The position numbers were made by a program, and so were the translations under genes. Positions 61,267 through 64,000 of a DNA stretch of 64,000 bases are shown here, piece by piece. Source of the DNA: Bradyrhizobium yuanmingense (GTDB lineage Bacteria; Pseudomonadota; Alphaproteobacteria; Rhizobiales; Xanthobacteraceae). Under the pieces are notes generated by a model that did no database searches, had not been told where the DNA came from, and was given only the letters and a program-made list of their open reading frames with translations. Numbering within the stretch: position 1 is the stretch's first letter; the number at the start of each line of letters is the position of its first letter. The stretch lies in assembly GCF_029167105.1 (NCBI RefSeq), contig NZ_JARFML010000003.1, forward strand, positions 62,001 through 126,000, in the 5' to 3' direction.

Positions 61267-61281
61267 GCTTATCCGGTGCCA
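61267..61281 (-). promoter_or_regulatory. Second, weaker -24/-12 match before the dioxygenase
   Basis: Minus strand TGGCACCGGATAAGCC: perfect -24 (TGGCAC) but AAGCC in place of TTGCA at -12, with the correct ten-base spacing. Predicted start near 61255. Confidence 0.35.
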
Positions 61282-61507
61282 TCTTCGGTGGGATGTCGCT
61301 TGAAGACGCCTGTCCTCTTTTGAAGGACTGTATTGATCGATGTGTGGAGGAGTGTCATCAGATACCCGACGGTTATTGCTTCGGCGAAAGGCCCCGGTGA
61401 TTGTAATGCGATTGCGATCCTTCGAAGTCGTCTGGAGCACTTGATGTGTGCTGATGCGGGCGTCGCATTGTGTTCATAGGAGGACTCTCGTTAACGAACG
61501 AATGTCG

Positions 61508-61523
61508 AGCAATCTCCGTGCCA
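61508..61523 (-). promoter_or_regulatory. Consensus -24/-12 (sigma-54) promoter before the dioxygenase
   Basis: Minus strand TGGCACGGAGATTGCT, a full consensus match (TGGCACG-N4-TTGCT). The predicted start is about 61497, leaving a 364-base leader to the TauD-like gene. A 34-codon ORF (ATG 61477, MNTMRRPHQH...) lies in that leader. Confidence 0.8.
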
Positions 61524-61743
61524 ATTGCCGAGGACGCCACTCTGGCGGGCTTCATTGGAGCAGTAGCGCAAAGGATCGGTGTGTCCGGCGCGAGGCGATC
61601 ACAGGATTGCTCGATAGCTCGACGAAATAGCCATGATCGTTCTCAAAGCTCAGTCGTCCTTCACGTCTCATGTTGTACTGGAGAGAGCCGGGAGCGCACA
61701 ATATCCTGACCAGGCTTGAAGAGTGGCGGCCCTTTATGCCTGT

Positions 61744-61759
61744 TGTTTCGAAAGCGACA
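61744..61759 (-). promoter_or_regulatory. NifA upstream activator site (TGT-N10-ACA)
   Basis: TGTTTCGAAAGCGACA, exact consensus. It is about 255 bases before the predicted start of the promoter at 61508-61523, somewhat further than usual but within what DNA looping allows. Confidence 0.6.
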
Positions 61760-63458
61760 TGACCCTTGTAAGCTGTCACGACATCGACAAGAGCTGCATG
61801 CGCGGCAGTTCCTGACAAGAGGCTGTCAGAAGCGCGCGTGGTATCCAGACGTTACCCGCAAACCGAACCGCTTCGCGGTCAAGGTTTGGGACCTCCCGCT
61901 GCGCGTGGCAAGTTGTGGCAGAGGTGAGAAGTTGACCTTCAGCTCACGTGTCTACTGCGAGTGAGGACGGGTCGGGTGGGGAGCCGATCTGCCAGAGATC
62001 ATCGACGCGCCGTCTCCTCCTCCGATCAGCGGTAGCACAGCGCCAATTGAGCACGACGACATGTACCTAGATCCGAGGTCGGCCCTGGCCACCGCGGAGG
62101 GGTGGGGTGCGCTATCATACTCAATGCTGCGCATCGCGGCTTGCGATGTTCTGGTCGTTGAGCGAGAGAACGAATTGACTCACAGGAACAGCTGCCACTC
62201 AAGTCGTCAAGGAAGCTACTATTCTCGAAGAATTATCGACCGAGCGGATCGGGCAATGCGGCTGAACGGCACGTGCCAAATTAAATTGCGACCGTCCAGA
62301 AGATTGTAGTCCAGCTCTCCTCGCCTGAATATCTCGATGCCCGTATTGCATCAGGAGCAACTCGATCAACGTAGCTATCGAATTCGTGGCGCGAAAAGAC
62401 TAGGGCACGTTGACTAGTGGCATGGACGCGGTCGGCCGCGGCACAAAGCCATCCTGGTGCCGGCCGCGTGCTGCCAACATAATCGCAAACGCCACAAAGA
62501 GGATCAGGAGTCCACGCATTTCCGAACACTTCCTCCGAAGGCTCCATCACTATTATGAAGCGACTGACAGGCTGATCCGTTTGCTCTAAGCTTTGGCGGA
62601 AAACTCCGCCGCTTTGATGCAGGCTACTCGGCCTGCAACGTCCTACTTAGCCCTAAGAACTCAATATCTCAATATCCCCGGTGTTTCCTGGTAAAACTGC
62701 GAACTGCCGGGTGCTCACGCTTAAAAAAGGCGCTCTTGCCTAGAAGGCAGCAGCAATCGTGCAGCGCATCCGTCTAAGTGTTTTAGTCATTTCTGTTCCT
62801 CCTCCCGTCAGTGGATTATGCCGGGCGTACACGATCAGTCGCCATCCTTGCGCTGCCCCGCGCGTATAATGTCGTCCTGGCGGTGAGACGTGGTGTGATG
62901 CGATGTCAAGCTCGAGATGACAGCCCCATGCAGTGGTGAATTCCGGCATAGGCGATCGTGAATCCAGGCCGATGATCCTAGTCAAAGGCGTCGCCGTTGA
63001 TCTGTTCGAGATAACGCCCGTTCTTGTTGACCGCCCTTCGTCGTCCCTCAATCGATTAGCTCATCATGCCCGAAGTCATCCATTCGGGCGCAGAGTTGAT
63101 CGGGCGTTAGTTAGCTGAGCCCGCCTTCTGCGAGCGTGCTTGTTCATCTTTCAACGGAGCGCCTTGTAGATCGCCGCCAGCGCGGAGGAACGCCCCTCCA
63201 CCGCGAGTGAACTTAGATTGTTTCGCAATCGTATCGCGCTTGCTTGTGCAGCGTTACTGCGCTGAGTGGTGGGTTGGCGCGGGAAAACATCGGTTCGTTG
63301 AAGGGCTGGATAGTCGACGCGGAAGCGGCGTGATTTTCCCGATATCGTTGTGCATGACCAATTTTCGTGTCGCGCGGACGGCTCACTGAAGGTCTTGACC
63401 GTCATCGACTATCGCGTCAACGAGAGCCATTGCAGGTTGAGGTGCAGGACAAGGGATC
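61760..63458 (+). other. Long intergenic region without a supported gene
   Basis: Frames here are under 105 codons, on both strands, without recognisable domains, membrane segments or good ribosome binding sites. No IS remnant identified. Confidence 0.45.
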
Positions 63459-63977
63459 ATGGATGTGATTGATGAAGCGAACGGCTCGGAGCTGCCTGCC
63501 GTCTTGCGCAAGTCATCAAGACGCCTTCCATGGGTTTTTGGACTTGTCGCCATCCTCACGGGCCTATGCGTTGGCGGAGCCCGTTACTGGCCTCATATTG
63601 ACAAATTCCTGGAGGCGTCGGGAACACCTGAAATTGTCTCAATGCCGGCCTTGTCATCTGAAGACAAAGCAATCCTTTCGGAGATTCAGTTGCGGCAACA
63701 GGAGGCGAGCGAAGAGCTTGCGGCGCTCAATCGCAACATCAGTGCGCAGCAAGCCGATTTGCAGCGGATGTTGGATCAAATCGCAGTCCTGACTTTAAGA
63801 ATTGAGGCTCTGCAGAGCCCACCGACTGCTCCGCCTCCTCCTGCAGATCCTCGTCCGCCAGCAACCCATACCGCTTCGAAGGCGATAACGAGAGCCAGTC
63901 GCCCGTCTAAACCAGAAGGGCCGGTTTCCGTCGGGGGCGCGCCGCTAGCCGCCGAGCCGGAGGCGGACCGCCGGTAA
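63459..63977 (+). CDS. Membrane-anchored coiled-coil protein, hypothetical
   Basis: 172 residues. One membrane segment (WVFGLVAILTGLCVGGARYW, about residues 25-44) with basic residues before it, so the N-terminus is inside. Then a coiled coil of about 50 residues (SEIQLRQQEASEELAALNRN continuing to LTLRIEALQ) and a Pro/Ala-rich, probably disordered tail (PPTAPPPPADPRPP). The layout is like many small inner-membrane spacer proteins of alphaproteobacteria. No family recognised. Confidence 0.6.
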   Translation: MDVIDEANGSELPAVLRKSSRRLPWVFGLVAILTGLCVGGARYWPHIDKFLEASGTPEIVSMPALSSEDKAILSEIQLRQQEASEELAALNRNISAQQADLQRMLDQIAVLTLRIEALQSPPTAPPPPADPRPPATHTASKAITRASRPSKPEGPVSVGGAPLAAEPEADRR

Positions 63978-64000
63978 TCCAATGATGAAGCCCTCCGGCC

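Overview
This window is a piece of the symbiosis island of a Bradyrhizobium. The evidence is the gene content and order: nolO-nodZ (Nod-factor carbamoylation and fucosylation) followed by fixR-nifA-fixA, an order I recall from B. diazoefficiens. NoeI-, NoeE- and NodPQ-type genes, a second groESL copy and a complete rhizobitoxine operon (rtxACDEFG) add to this. Real genes stand as islands in long decayed DNA carrying broken IS66, IS110 and IS630 copies and fragments of housekeeping genes (trpD, a flavin monooxygenase, a methyltransferase), as expected of an acquired, degrading island.

Layout. 0-3 kb: 3' end of nolO, then nodZ. 3.2-5.8 kb: cobalamin riboswitch and metE. 6.7-11 kb: fixR, nifA and fixA with -24/-12 (sigma-54) promoters. 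11-14.6 kb: broken IS66 copy, then an outer-membrane beta-barrel gene. 14.7-15 kb: an NifA upstream site plus a consensus sigma-54 promoter before a 45-codon ORF. 15.9-19.3 kb (minus): a tightly overlapping three-gene operon (PurF-like protein, HAD hydrolase, hydroxyacid-dehydrogenase-like protein) behind a strong sigma-54 promoter match. 19.7-32 kb: a TIM-barrel gene, an Lrp regulator, IS110 remnants, a trpD fragment and small genes, one of them (55 aa, one membrane helix) behind a perfect NifA site and sigma-54 promoter. 32-42 kb: noeI-like methyltransferase, exported carbonic anhydrase, prolyl oligopeptidase, groES-groEL. 43-48 kb: noeE-like sulfotransferase and nodPQ. 48-51 kb: pseudogene and IS630 debris. 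51-59.3 kb: rtxACDEFG. 60-61.5 kb (minus): a TauD/TfdA dioxygenase behind a consensus sigma-54 promoter. 61.5-64 kb: mostly empty, ending in a small membrane protein with a coiled coil.

How it fits together. NodZ, NoeI, NoeE and NodPQ would build a fucose on the Nod factor that can be methylated or sulfated, and NolO adds carbamoyl. FixR/NifA form the oxygen-responsive regulatory node and FixA is one subunit of the electron-transfer flavoprotein feeding nitrogenase. Rhizobitoxine would lower host ethylene. Reading both strands for TGGCAC-N5-TTGC and TGT-N10-ACA suggests the NifA regulon here is larger than the obvious fix genes. It would include the PurF-like operon, the dioxygenase and two very small ORFs. 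That hidden regulon, and the altered active sites in the PurF-like operon, are the most interesting parts of the window. All assignments come from reading the sequence; no database search was possible.
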